The notes under the pieces were generated by a model that saw only the letters and a program-made list of their open reading frames with translations, did no database searches and was not told the origin of the DNA. A program made the position numbers and the translations under genes. Below are positions 1 to 10,330 of a stretch of DNA of 63,885 bases, one piece after another. How positions within the stretch are numbered: the stretch's first letter is position 1; the number at the start of each line of letters is the position of its first letter. Origin of the DNA: an uncultured Lachnoanaerobaculum sp. (GTDB taxonomy: Bacteria > Bacillota > Clostridia > Lachnospirales > Lachnospiraceae); the NCBI GenBank assembly GCA_937925515.1, contig CALALP010000071.1:1-63885 (forward strand). Reading direction: 5' to 3'.

Positions 1-951
<951 letters not shown>

Positions 952-1149
952 AAGTTTTCCTGTTCATTATGCCTCTGGCAAATTTCCTTTTTTACTGTAT
1001 CAAGATTTCTCTTGACTGTACTAGGTTACATTCTTTGAAATTCTTTTTTGAAATTTCAGGGTTATGTGTACTGTTTAATTTTTGATTGTCATTGTTCTTT
1101 TTATTCTTTAATTTGTCCTTTAAGACTTTTTTGTCTGCCTTAAAGCGAC
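952..1149 (-). other. rrn operon 5' leader
   Basis: This is the roughly 200-nt transcribed leader between the rRNA promoter and 16S. It holds a small perfect hairpin at 1000-1015 (TCAAGA, GAAA tetraloop, TCTTGA on the transcript), which may belong to the pre-16S processing stalk. No coding sequence is supported here. Confidence 0.6.
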
Positions 1150-1222
1150 TACGATATAATAGCACTTAAGGCAGACCTTGTCAACCACTTTTTTAGATTT
1201 TTTTTATATTTTTTTTCTTCAC
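1133..1222 (-). promoter_or_regulatory. rRNA operon promoter with A-rich upstream element and inverted repeat
   Basis: On the minus strand a consensus -35 TTGACA (1179-1184) and -10 TATTAT (1156-1161) are separated by exactly 17 nt. A-tracts at about 1188-1222 resemble an UP element. A perfect 11-bp inverted repeat (1133-1143 and 1166-1176) has one arm in the -35/-10 spacer and the other just downstream of the expected start site. The promoter is clear; the role of the inverted repeat is unknown. Confidence 0.9.
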
Positions 1223-1244
1223 TTTTATGAATGTGAGTTTACTA

Positions 1245-2150
1245 TTACTTCCCTACCTTTTTCAAAAACTCCCTTACTATATCCGTATACTCTTTCTCGG
1301 CTAAAACCTCCCTTGATTGAGCATGTTCAGCATTTTCTATCAGATGTACTTCAGAGTATCCCTTATCATTTTCACTATTTATAACAGAATGTTTTGGTAA
1401 GACAAAACTATCATTTTTACCATGTATAAAACAAACAGGTACTTCATTATCCCTTAAAATAGTTTTTGGAGAGGTATTTTTCATGTCATAACCATAGTTT
1501 AACTTCATTGACATATTGACAAATGGTGTTATAAAACCAAACTTTTGATTTTTATACAAATCATCTATTAAATCATACAAATTAGAAAAACCACAATCTG
1601 CTACTACAAAATCTACCTTTGGCTTATATTTAAGCACTGATAGTGATGTTGCACTTCCCATTGACTCGCCATGTAAACCCAGACTTATATCTCCATATCT
1701 TTTATAAGTATCTTCAATAATCTTTTCCAAGTCTAAAGACTCAAATTGACCTAAGCTTACAATAGCCTTTTCATTATTTCCATGTCCTCTTACGTCATAA
1801 ATTACACAGTTAAAACCTAGATTTATATATGTATCAATATATTTAACATTTCCATATCTATTTGACTTGTAGCCATGGCTTAATATTACATACTTATTGC
1901 CGGCATTTGGATTTTTTACCAACACAACATTTAATTCATAGTCCTTGTAACCTTTAACTTTATATTCTTCTTTTTCATAGGAATCAAAATTTCCCCAAAG
2001 ACTATGTTCTTTTTCCCACTTCATTTCCTGCTCAAGTGTAAGCCCTGTTGGGTTTGCAATTTGCCTGGCAGCATTTGAACTTATTAATACAATACCGATA
2101 ACAACTAGTATTATTACAAGTATTATCAATATAATAATAATTTTTTTCAT
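1245..2150 (-). CDS. membrane-anchored alpha/beta hydrolase
   Basis: The product is a 301-residue serine hydrolase, probably an esterase or peptidase of the BEM46/YqkD-like group. Residues 3-24 form one hydrophobic segment, so the catalytic domain is probably outside the membrane. The triad is visible: Ser163 in GESMG, Asp247 in HGKND and His276 in NAEH. The oxyanion strand SHGYKSN and the DVRGHG motif are also present. The gene follows the 2-hydroxyacid dehydrogenase by 23 nt and is probably co-transcribed with it. Substrate cannot be inferred. Confidence 0.88.
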   Translation of the reverse strand: MKKIIIILIILVIILVVIGIVLISSNAARQIANPTGLTLEQEMKWEKEHSLWGNFDSYEKEEYKVKGYKDYELNVVLVKNPNAGNKYVILSHGYKSNRYGNVKYIDTYINLGFNCVIYDVRGHGNNEKAIVSLGQFESLDLEKIIEDTYKRYGDISLGLHGESMGSATSLSVLKYKPKVDFVVADCGFSNLYDLIDDLYKNQKFGFITPFVNMSMKLNYGYDMKNTSPKTILRDNEVPVCFIHGKNDSFVLPKHSVINSENDKGYSEVHLIENAEHAQSREVLAEKEYTDIVREFLKKVGK

Positions 2151-2173
2151 ACTCTATTCTTCCATTCTACTTA

Positions 2174-3139
2174 TTATAAATTTACTACATTTTGCAAATG
2201 ACCGTTTAAGTAGCCCTCAATATTTTTTGCAGCTATATCTATAAGTCTTTTTCTTGTTTCTGTTGCAGCCCATGCGATATGAGGGGTTATGATACAGTTT
2301 TCTCTTTTTAAAAGTGGATTGTCGGCTAAAATAGGTTCTCTGTTTACAACATCTACACCTGCCGCATAAATTTTTCCACTTTCAAGTGCATTTGCAACAT
2401 CTTCCTCAACTATGATAGGGCCTCTTGCTGCATTAAGTAAAATAACTTTATCTTTCATTTTCTCAATACTTTCTTTGTTTATAAGCCCTCTAGTTTCAGG
2501 TAATAGTGGGCAATGTAGTGATATTACATCACTTCTTTTAAGAAGTTCATCAAATGAAACATATTCTGCAAATTTTTCTCCGTCCTCATGTTTTCTTGGT
2601 GCATAGGCGATTACATTCATTCCAAATGCCTTTGCCGCTCTTGCAACAGATTTTCCAATATTTCCAAGTCCAACTATTCCAAAGACTTTATCTTTTAATT
2701 CAATTAAAGGGTGTGTAAACATGCAGAAATCTTTGCTTTTCTGCCACATTCCTGATTTTACTTCTGCATTATATTCTCCTATATGTAAACATATTTCAAG
2801 TAATAGTCCCATTGTAAACTGTGTAACAGCCTCGGTAGAATATGCAGGAACATTACATACAGGTATATTTCTCTTTCTTGCAGCCTCAATATCCACAATG
2901 TTATAACCGGTAGAGAGTAGTCCAATATATTTTATATTAGGACATTTTTCAAATAATTCCTCATCTATTTTAACCTTGTTAGTTATTACAATGTCAGCAT
3001 TTCCAATTCTCGATATAACTTCTTCTCTATTTCTTGAATCAGTCCTATCATACACTGTGAGCTTTCCTAATTTTTCAATACTTTCCCAACTTTGATCTCC
3101 CGGGTTTGTAGTGTATCCGTCAAGTATAACTATCTCCAT
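2174..3139 (-). CDS. D-2-hydroxyacid dehydrogenase (glycerate dehydrogenase-like)
   Basis: This 321-residue NAD-dependent enzyme interconverts a 2-hydroxyacid and a 2-oxoacid. The Rossmann motif GLGNIG lies near residue 157. The catalytic Arg is in NAARGP and the catalytic His in TPHIAWA. Length and overall form match the glycerate/hydroxypyruvate reductase group, but neighbouring subfamilies (phosphoglycerate, lactate) share these motifs, so substrate is uncertain. It lies 13 nt after the sensor kinase gene and may belong to the same transcript. Confidence 0.88.
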   Translation of the reverse strand: MEIVILDGYTTNPGDQSWESIEKLGKLTVYDRTDSRNREEVISRIGNADIVITNKVKIDEELFEKCPNIKYIGLLSTGYNIVDIEAARKRNIPVCNVPAYSTEAVTQFTMGLLLEICLHIGEYNAEVKSGMWQKSKDFCMFTHPLIELKDKVFGIVGLGNIGKSVARAAKAFGMNVIAYAPRKHEDGEKFAEYVSFDELLKRSDVISLHCPLLPETRGLINKESIEKMKDKVILLNAARGPIIVEEDVANALESGKIYAAGVDVVNREPILADNPLLKRENCIITPHIAWAATETRKRLIDIAAKNIEGYLNGHLQNVVNL

Positions 3140-3152
3140 AACTTTGCCCCCT

Positions 3153-4724
3153 TTACTCTGAAACTTTTAGTTCAAACCAAAATTCAACACCATTTTCCAA
3201 GTTTCTAACTCCACAATCACAATTATGTGCCTCAATAACAGCCTTTACTATGGATAGACCTATGCCTGTACCACCATATTGTCTGCTGTGAGATTTGTCA
3301 ACTTTATAAAATTTATCCCAAATATGTTCTATATCCTCATTTGGAATACAATTTCCTGTATTAAATACTGAAACTCTACATCTATTTTCACTATACTGAT
3401 TATTATAATATTTATTTAAGCTAATTATAATCTCTCCGTCAGTGCTTACATGATTTATAGCATTACTTGTAAAGTTGGTAACAACCTCTTCTACCTTAAA
3501 TTCATCTCCAATTACCCATACAGGATTTTTTTCATTGAATTTAATTTTTACATTTTTCTCATTAAGCAAAATTGAAGTAGAGGAAATAACTCCATTTATA
3601 AGTTCTACAATATCAAACTTTTGCATTTCCATAACTTGAGTTCCTGACTCTAAGGCACTTAAGGTTAAAAGTTGTTTTACCGTTTTATTCATCTTAACTG
3701 CCTCATCAATTATAACTTCTGTATAATACTTTCTGCTTTCCTCATCTTCACAAAGCCCCTCATTTAACCCCTCTGCATAGCCTTGAATTAATGCAATAGG
3801 TGTTTTAAGTTCATGTGATACATTTGCAATAAAATCTCTACGCATTTGATCTATTTCATCTTTTTTTCTTATATCGTCTTTTAGCATTTCATTGGCAAGT
3901 CGTAAATCTTCTATTGCAACCTTAAGATTATCAGACATCATGTTCATGTTATTTCCTAAGATACCTATTTCATCTTTATCATTTCCCATATATTTTGTAT
4001 TAAAATCTTGCTTTCCCATTTTGTCAGATATATCTGCAAGGCTTAATATAGGACTTGTGATTCTTTTAGTCATAAAGTATATAAATATAAGTCCTAGAGA
4101 AAGTGTGCTTAAGCTTATATATAGAAAAAATCTATTGAATAAATTGACACTTTCCTTAAGACTTGATACCGGAGTTGACATAATAATCATAGTTTGGTTA
4201 TCACTAAGATACCCAAAACTTTCAATAAAAGAATTTTTAGGTGCATTTAAATCATCTATTCTATCCGATGCACCTCCCATGCCGTCATTAGTAAGTTGAT
4301 GTAATACAATTTTGTTACTATTGTCTTGATAAAGTGCTTTTACATTTTCTCCTGTTTGTTGACCAAGTATAGCAGCTTGAACTCTTCTATATAGTACCTC
4401 GCCGTCCCTTTCAGATGAAAATAGTGCTAAGTTTGTAACTGAATCCATTATGGCAATACTTATATTATATTTATACGAATATTCCTCCAAAATTTGAACA
4501 AGCTTATTTGAACATTCCTTATCTTCAACAATACTTGTTTTACTACTTTTTACTTCTTTTACTACACTATCAATTCTTTTATAGGCATTTTTAATTTCGC
4601 CTACTCTTGCATTTCTATAAAAAATTTCAAGTCCAAAGGTATTGACCATATAAATGCTTAAAATCATCAGGGATATTATTACAAAAAATACAACTGTAAA
4701 TCTAGTTCTAATAGAGTGTTTCAT
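3153..4724 (-). CDS. HAMP-domain sensor histidine kinase
   Basis: This 523-residue transmembrane kinase has TM1 near residues 8-31, an extracytoplasmic sensor of about 165 residues, TM2 near 198-220 and a HAMP linker. The phospho-accepting H-box (NVSHELKTP) is near residue 305. The ATPase domain shows the N box (NFTSNAINH) and the G box (GGTGIGLSI). It overlaps the upstream response regulator stop by one base (TAATG), which indicates translational coupling. The signal is unknown; the layout resembles VanS/PhoR-type kinases. Confidence 0.93.
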   Translation of the reverse strand: MKHSIRTRFTVVFFVIISLMILSIYMVNTFGLEIFYRNARVGEIKNAYKRIDSVVKEVKSSKTSIVEDKECSNKLVQILEEYSYKYNISIAIMDSVTNLALFSSERDGEVLYRRVQAAILGQQTGENVKALYQDNSNKIVLHQLTNDGMGGASDRIDDLNAPKNSFIESFGYLSDNQTMIIMSTPVSSLKESVNLFNRFFLYISLSTLSLGLIFIYFMTKRITSPILSLADISDKMGKQDFNTKYMGNDKDEIGILGNNMNMMSDNLKVAIEDLRLANEMLKDDIRKKDEIDQMRRDFIANVSHELKTPIALIQGYAEGLNEGLCEDEESRKYYTEVIIDEAVKMNKTVKQLLTLSALESGTQVMEMQKFDIVELINGVISSTSILLNEKNVKIKFNEKNPVWVIGDEFKVEEVVTNFTSNAINHVSTDGEIIISLNKYYNNQYSENRCRVSVFNTGNCIPNEDIEHIWDKFYKVDKSHSRQYGGTGIGLSIVKAVIEAHNCDCGVRNLENGVEFWFELKVSE

Positions 4725-5398
4725 TATTCCACCTCAAACTTATATCCCATTCCCCATATGGTTTTTATATACTCTCCCTTTCCTCCCATTTTAGCCCTTA
4801 ATTTTTTAACATGTGTGTCTATGGTTCTTGCATCTCCAAAATAATCATAGTTCCATACATTATTTAAAATCTTTTCCCTTGATAATGCAATTCCCTTATT
4901 TTCCATAAAATAAGTCAAAAGTTCAAATTCCTTATAACTTAATTCAACATTTTTACCGTCTATTTCTACCTGATGTGCTGTTTTATCAAGTTTAATGCCG
5001 CCTAACTCAAGAACTTCCTCTGCATCAGCCCTACTTCTTCTTAGGATTGCCTCCACTCTTGCCACAAGTATTTTAGGGCTAAAAGGTTTTGAAATATATT
5101 CATCTACCCCTAGACTAAAGCCTTGTAGTTCATCTTTTTCCTCTGCTCTTGCAGTAAGCATAATTATTGGTACTTTTGAATATTCTCTAATTGCTTTGAG
5201 TGTTTCCCAACCGTCCATTTTCGGCATCATAACATCGAGAAGTATGAGGGCAATGTCTTTATTATTAAGAAAAATGTCTAGTGCCTGCTCTCCGTCCTCT
5301 GCCTCTATAACTCTATATCCTTTAATAACAAGAAAGTCTTTTACAAGCTTTCTCATTCTCGCCTCATCATCTACTACTAAAATTTTTATATTCTCCAT
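4724..5398 (-). CDS. OmpR/PhoB-family response regulator
   Basis: This 224-residue regulator has an N-terminal receiver domain with phospho-acceptor Asp55 (LLDVMMP), an acidic pair near residues 10-11 and the conserved Lys in SKPFSP. A C-terminal winged helix follows, with the typical ARTIDTHVKKLRAK recognition region. It pairs with the kinase directly downstream. The gene starts just after the terminator of the aspS operon, so it should have its own promoter in the short 5399-5454 interval. Targets are unknown. Confidence 0.95.
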   Translation of the reverse strand: MENIKILVVDDEARMRKLVKDFLVIKGYRVIEAEDGEQALDIFLNNKDIALILLDVMMPKMDGWETLKAIREYSKVPIIMLTARAEEKDELQGFSLGVDEYISKPFSPKILVARVEAILRRSRADAEEVLELGGIKLDKTAHQVEIDGKNVELSYKEFELLTYFMENKGIALSREKILNNVWNYDYFGDARTIDTHVKKLRAKMGGKGEYIKTIWGMGYKFEVE

Positions 5399-5454
5399 AA
5401 TTCCTCCAATGTGTTTAATTTATAAAGAGATAACTATTTTGCAATAACCCAATT

Positions 5455-5526
5455 AAAAAACTGCTAAAACTAGTTACTGTTTAGAACAAATATGTTAATT
5501 TCCAAATTGTAACTTGATTTTAGCAG
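5455..5526 (-). terminator. Rho-independent terminator of the relA-aspS operon
   Basis: On the minus strand, just after aspS, a long imperfect stem pairs CTGCTAAAA...GTTAC with GTAAC...TTTTAGCAG, followed directly by six T residues (5455-5460). It separates the tRNA-synthetase operon from the two-component operon. Confidence 0.8.
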
Positions 5527-5572
5527 ATTATAAATTTATTTTCTATACTTTCACAAACAGTTCACACTAAGC

Positions 5573-6907
5573 CTAAGGTGTTAGACGATTAGGACCTCTG
5601 AATATAAACATTGCCTCTTTAATATTAAGACCTAAAAGTAACATTGTAAGTCTATCAATTCCTATTCCAAATCCACCATGAGGAGGGCAACCATACTTGA
5701 AAAATTCCAAATAGAACTCAACATCTTTATCAAGCCCCTTTTCCTCTGCCTGCTTTTTAAGAATTTCATAACGATGTTCACGTTGAGCACCTGTTGTTAT
5801 CTCAACACCACGCCAAATAAGGTCATAACCTTGTGGTATGCCCTTTTCATCTCTCATATGGTAAAATGCTCTCTTTTTAGCGTCATAATCAGTAACAAAT
5901 AAAAATTCATGATTAAAATGCTTTTTCACCCAATCAAAACTTAACTTTTCTGCCTCAGTAGTTAAATCGTCCATTTCTGCCTCAGGTACTTCAAGCCCAA
6001 AATCCTCTTTAAGTCCCTGATATAATTCTTTAAGTGTTACCACCGGAAATGGTGTTTCCGGAACTATAAGCTCAATTCCAAAAACATTTTTAATTTCCTC
6101 TCCATACTTTTCACTTACTGATTTTAAACTTGCTTTAAGTAATTCCTCTTCCATTTTCATAACATCTTTATAAGAATTAATATAGCTAAACTCAAGGTCA
6201 AAACCTGTAAATTCAGTGGTATGCTTACTTGTAAATGACTTTTCAGCTCTAAAAACAGGCCCAACCTCAAAAATCCTTTCAAATCCTGCTGCCATAGCCA
6301 TTTGCTTATAAAACTGAGGGCTTTGTGCCAGATAAGCATTTCTATCAAAATATTTTACCTCAAAAACATCTGCACCACTCTCACTTGCAGCACCTATAAG
6401 TTTTGGAGTATGTATTTCAATAAAATTATTTTTTATAAGGTATTCTCTCATTGCATTTACAAGTGTAGTTTGTATCTTAAACATAAGTTGATTTTCGTCA
6501 GTACGCAAATCAATCCACCTATAGTCAATTCTTTGGTCAATGCTTGACCTTTCAACTGCTTTTTTCTTTTTTGTAGCAGGTATTTCCTTTCTTGCAATAG
6601 GTATTGCCTGTGCAATACTTTCTATTTCTACCTCAGTCGGTATAATCTCAATACCACCCATTTTTACATATTCATTTGCAATAACATCTCCGACAATAGT
6701 TATTACTGAATCAGGCGTAACCTCGCTAAATTTTTCTGCAAGATTTGGTGCTTTTTCTTTTTCAAGAGTTACTTGTACCTTTCCTGTTATATCTTTAAGT
6801 ACAATAAATACCATAGCTTTGCTATCTCTTATATTCTCCACAAAGCCTTGCACCTTAACTTTATTTCCTATATTACTCACAACATCTTTTAAAAATACTC
6901 TTTCCAT
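5573..6907 (-). CDS. aspS: aspartyl-tRNA synthetase, archaeal/eukaryal type (AspS2)
   Basis: This class II synthetase charges tRNA with aspartate. At 444 residues it is much shorter than the usual bacterial AspRS (about 590) and lacks the bacterial GAD insertion. It has an N-terminal OB-fold anticodon domain (about 1-105), then motif 2 (FRAEKSF) and motif 3 (GIGIDRL), and it ends in RGPNRLTP, as archaeal AspRS do. Enzymes of this kind in bacteria are often non-discriminating and feed GatCAB for Asn-tRNA; that is inference here. It lies 18 nt after hisS, the position normally held by bacterial-type aspS. Confidence 0.93.
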   Translation of the reverse strand: MERVFLKDVVSNIGNKVKVQGFVENIRDSKAMVFIVLKDITGKVQVTLEKEKAPNLAEKFSEVTPDSVITIVGDVIANEYVKMGGIEIIPTEVEIESIAQAIPIARKEIPATKKKKAVERSSIDQRIDYRWIDLRTDENQLMFKIQTTLVNAMREYLIKNNFIEIHTPKLIGAASESGADVFEVKYFDRNAYLAQSPQFYKQMAMAAGFERIFEVGPVFRAEKSFTSKHTTEFTGFDLEFSYINSYKDVMKMEEELLKASLKSVSEKYGEEIKNVFGIELIVPETPFPVVTLKELYQGLKEDFGLEVPEAEMDDLTTEAEKLSFDWVKKHFNHEFLFVTDYDAKKRAFYHMRDEKGIPQGYDLIWRGVEITTGAQREHRYEILKKQAEEKGLDKDVEFYLEFFKYGCPPHGGFGIGIDRLTMLLLGLNIKEAMFIFRGPNRLTP

Positions 6908-6925
6908 GAAACACTCCTTTATATT

Positions 6926-8176
6926 TTACTTTAAAGCCTCTCTATAAAACTCGAGAAACTCTTCATATCCCTCTGCTAAAAGCTGCTCTTTTTGAAACTT
7001 CTTATTTTTATTCATCTTTGCCACCAATACAACATGACCTTTTTCTCTTTCAAGCTTTGCCTTATCAAGTATTTCAAGAAGTTTATTAGTATCAGTTCCT
7101 TTTTCAAATAGAAATGCTTTTTTGCTTAATTTATTTTTTACACTAAAGCCTAAATCAGTTAAAATAGTCATAATTCTTTCAAAGCCTATTGAGAAACCAC
7201 AAGCAGGGGTATCTTTTCCTGTAAACTTTCCAATCATCTTATCATATCTTCCACCACCTGCAACAGCTCCTGAAAAGCCCTCCATTGATACCTCAAAAAT
7301 AGTACCTGTATAATATCCCATTCCCCTTACAAGAGTCGAATCAAACACAAGCTCAAAATCACAAGTCTTAGAGTTTGAAACAATCTCCAAAATCTCTGAA
7401 AGATTTTCTCCAACTTTTATTACCTCATCGGAGTTTAAAACTTTGACAAATTCTTTTACATCTTCATTTAAAGAAAATAGTGAAATATACTTTTCTATAG
7501 ACTCATTTTTTATGCCAAGTTCCTCAAGCTCTGTTTTTACTCCCTCAATGCCAATCTTATCCATTTTATCAAGGATTATAAGTACTTTTTCAGAAAATTC
7601 TTCCTCAATACCTGCATAGCTAACCATTGCTTTTAAAATTCTTCTGTCATTTATTTTAACTTTAAATTTATTTTGTGGACATAATCTTGAAAGTGCCTGT
7701 GTTGTAGCAAGTATAAGCTCAATTTCAGAAAGGTTACTTTCATCTCCTAAAATATCTATATCACACTGAGTAAACTGTCTAAATCTACCTTTTTGAGGTC
7801 TATCTGCCCTCCATACGCTCCCAACTTGTAATGCCTTAAATGGAGAACTTAGCTTTGAAAGATTATTTGAATAAAATCTTGCAAGTGGAAGTGTTAAGTC
7901 ATATCTTAAACCTGAATCAGTCAAATCACTTTCAGTTTCTGCACTAGCTAAGTTAAACTTTTCTCCCCTTTTTAATACTTTAAATATAAGTTTTTCATTA
8001 TCTCCTCCCTGCTTTGACAATAAGTTTTCTATATGTTCCATTGCAGGAGTTTCAATAGGAGTAAAACCATATCCTCTATAAACTTCTTTTATAATTCCTA
8101 TTAAATAATCTCTTATTGCCATTTCTTCAGGAAGTATGTCTTTCATTCCATTTAACGGCTTTTTTATAAGTGCCAT
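6926..8176 (-). CDS. hisS: histidyl-tRNA synthetase
   Basis: This 416-residue class II synthetase attaches histidine to tRNA-His. Motif 2 region QVGSVWRADRPQ, the His-specific LVRGMGYYTG segment and motif 3 (GFSIGFERI) are present. The C-terminal anticodon-binding domain is short (about residues 330-416). The gene lies 14 nt after hemZ and 18 nt before aspS, as in the common clostridial hemZ-hisS-aspS order. Confidence 0.96.
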   Translation of the reverse strand: MALIKKPLNGMKDILPEEMAIRDYLIGIIKEVYRGYGFTPIETPAMEHIENLLSKQGGDNEKLIFKVLKRGEKFNLASAETESDLTDSGLRYDLTLPLARFYSNNLSKLSSPFKALQVGSVWRADRPQKGRFRQFTQCDIDILGDESNLSEIELILATTQALSRLCPQNKFKVKINDRRILKAMVSYAGIEEEFSEKVLIILDKMDKIGIEGVKTELEELGIKNESIEKYISLFSLNEDVKEFVKVLNSDEVIKVGENLSEILEIVSNSKTCDFELVFDSTLVRGMGYYTGTIFEVSMEGFSGAVAGGGRYDKMIGKFTGKDTPACGFSIGFERIMTILTDLGFSVKNKLSKKAFLFEKGTDTNKLLEILDKAKLEREKGHVVLVAKMNKNKKFQKEQLLAEGYEEFLEFYREALK

Positions 8177-8190
8177 AGTATTTCCCTTTC

Positions 8191-9672
8191 CTAATCATTT
8201 ATATCTTCAGTTTCTAAACTTCTTAGACCCTTTATTTTTCTTTCAATCATTTCATCTATTCTTTCAATGTATAGTGCAGGATCTTTTACATTTTCAACTC
8301 TTTCTATTCTATTTTTATTTTTAAATACAAGTTTTGTGCTTGTTCCTGCTCCACATGCTATTATGCTCTGTTTTTCCTCCATTATAAGTATATTGTAAAT
8401 ACATTCCTTGCCAAGCTTACTATATCCTACATTTTCAAAATTACCTGCCATATTCTTTTGTCTATAAAGATAATATGGCATAAGTCCCATACTTTTACAA
8501 GTTTCCTGTGCATTATATAACATTTCCCAAGTATTTTGTATTTGAAAATCAGTATAATTTTCCTTATCAGTATTTAGCCTTGCCGCTCTTTTAATTGCAA
8601 GTGAATGAATTGTAAGTGAATCAGGTGCAAGTGTCTTAATCTTTCTTAAGGTACTTTTTACATCTTCAATGTCTTCATTTGGAAGTCCCATTATCAAATC
8701 CATGTTTATATTTTTAAAACCTAATTTTCTTGCAATCTTATACTGTTCTATAACCTTTGCAACATTATGATTTCTACCTATAAGTCTTAATGTTTCATCT
8801 TTCATAGTTTGTGGATTTATTGAAATTCTATCCACTCCATGCTTTTTCATAACCTTTAGCTTGTCCTTAGTTATGCTGTCGGGTCTACCTGCCTCAATAG
8901 TAAACTCAAGTAAATGTGTTAAATCATAACTTTTCATTATACAGTTAAGTATTTTATCAAGTTGTACGGCAGTGATTGAAGTAGGAGTTCCACCTCCCAT
9001 GTAAATACTTTGTAGTTTCTTTCCTCTCATAAGTTCAGAAACTTCCTCAAGTTCATAGCAAAGAGCATCTATATAATCCTCTGTAATTCCCTCTCTTTCC
9101 CACTGTTCTATTGGATATGCAGTAAAAGAGCAGTATACACATCTTGTAGGGCAAAATGGAATACCAATGTATAAACTCCAACCATTTAAATAGTCAATAT
9201 CTTGTAAAATTCTTTGTTCACTTATAGCTGTATCAGTGCATAGTTTAGCCTTTTCATCTGATACATAATATTCAGTTTTAAGATATTTTATAATATTTTC
9301 TCTCGAATAACCATTTTCAAGTTTCTCCATTGCAATTTTGGTAGGTCTTATACCTGTAAGAGTTCCCCAAGGCAGTAAAATAGAGGTATAGTTATTTAAA
9401 ATGCTATAAAGATTTCTTTTAATCTCATTTTTAGTTTCAAATCTGGTTTCATAAATTTCAACTTCAAAACTATAAGTCTTTACTTTTTCAGAGTTAAGAA
9501 CATTTTCATCTAAAAATATTATTTCAAATTTATAAAACTTTTCCTCTTTCTTTGCTCTTAGAGTTATTTTTGCCTCTCTATCATAAACATATTTATAACT
9601 AGGGAAAAACGCCATAAAAAGCTCTCTAATATCCTGCTCAAAAGGCACATTTTCAAGTAGTAATGCTATCAT
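8191..9672 (-). CDS. hemZ: HemZ-type coproporphyrinogen dehydrogenase, radical SAM
   Basis: This 493-residue protein is a HemN relative annotated for oxygen-independent coproporphyrinogen III oxidation. The radical SAM cluster motif CPTRCVYC (CxxxCxxC) is preceded by IGIPF, and the GGGTPT motif follows. The roughly 160-residue N-terminal extension is typical of HemZ. The chemistry of HemZ proteins in gut clostridia without full heme synthesis is not settled, so the exact reaction is uncertain. It is one base from the metallo-hydrolase gene, within the relA-aspS operon. Confidence 0.92.
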   Translation of the reverse strand: MIALLLENVPFEQDIRELFMAFFPSYKYVYDREAKITLRAKKEEKFYKFEIIFLDENVLNSEKVKTYSFEVEIYETRFETKNEIKRNLYSILNNYTSILLPWGTLTGIRPTKIAMEKLENGYSRENIIKYLKTEYYVSDEKAKLCTDTAISEQRILQDIDYLNGWSLYIGIPFCPTRCVYCSFTAYPIEQWEREGITEDYIDALCYELEEVSELMRGKKLQSIYMGGGTPTSITAVQLDKILNCIMKSYDLTHLLEFTIEAGRPDSITKDKLKVMKKHGVDRISINPQTMKDETLRLIGRNHNVAKVIEQYKIARKLGFKNINMDLIMGLPNEDIEDVKSTLRKIKTLAPDSLTIHSLAIKRAARLNTDKENYTDFQIQNTWEMLYNAQETCKSMGLMPYYLYRQKNMAGNFENVGYSKLGKECIYNILIMEEKQSIIACGAGTSTKLVFKNKNRIERVENVKDPALYIERIDEMIERKIKGLRSLETEDIND

Positions 9673-9673
9673 T

Positions 9674-10330
9674 TTAAAGTCCTAACTTTTTCTTTAATAC
9701 AAGAACTTCATTTCTTGTTTTTTCATAACCTATATTTGTAGACCTTTCATGCCCCGGAAGTGCCACAACATCATCAGGAAGTAAAAATAATTTATTTATT
9801 ATTGAATCACACATTTCTTCTTCACTTCCTGTTGGTAAATCTGTTCTGCCATAAGTTCTAAAAAATAAGGTATCTCCTGCTAAAAGTAATTTTTCCTCCT
9901 CTATATAATAGCAACAAGAACCCCTTGTATGCCCCGGAGTATGAATGACTTTCCAATTAAAACCTAGAAAATCTAATGTAGTTTCCTCATTTATTAAAAT
10001 ATCGGCATGTGTAGAAAAACCTCGTCCTATAAATAATTCACTTCCATTTAAATAAGGCGACTCTATCAGTTTTTCCTCTATATCATAGATATAAGCTTTT
10101 ACATTATATTTATTTCTAATTGCATCAAGTGCCATAATATGGTCAAAATGACCATGTGTAAGAAATATAGCCTCTAAGGTAAGTCCATTTTCTTCTAGTT
10201 CTCCTATTAGTTCAGTAGGACTTGCAGCGGGGTCAATCATTATAGCTTTTTTTGTTTCTTTATTGTACACAATATACGCATTTGTGCTTACAAGTCCAAG
10301 CACTCTACTTATAACCTCAAGTTTTTCCAT
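9674..10330 (-). CDS. MBL-fold metallo-hydrolase, glyoxalase II-like
   Basis: This 218-residue metallo-beta-lactamase-fold protein has the two-metal motif THGHFDH near residue 59, later ligands in HTPGHTRGS and GDTLF, and a terminal PGHERSTN. Size and motifs match the YcbL/glyoxalase II-like group that hydrolyses thioesters, but substrate cannot be read from sequence. Its start overlaps the relA stop by one base, indicating coupled translation. This order after relA is common in clostridia. Confidence 0.9.
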   Translation of the reverse strand: MEKLEVISRVLGLVSTNAYIVYNKETKKAIMIDPAASPTELIGELEENGLTLEAIFLTHGHFDHIMALDAIRNKYNVKAYIYDIEEKLIESPYLNGSELFIGRGFSTHADILINEETTLDFLGFNWKVIHTPGHTRGSCCYYIEEEKLLLAGDTLFFRTYGRTDLPTGSEEEMCDSIINKLFLLPDDVVALPGHERSTNIGYEKTRNEVLVLKKKLGL

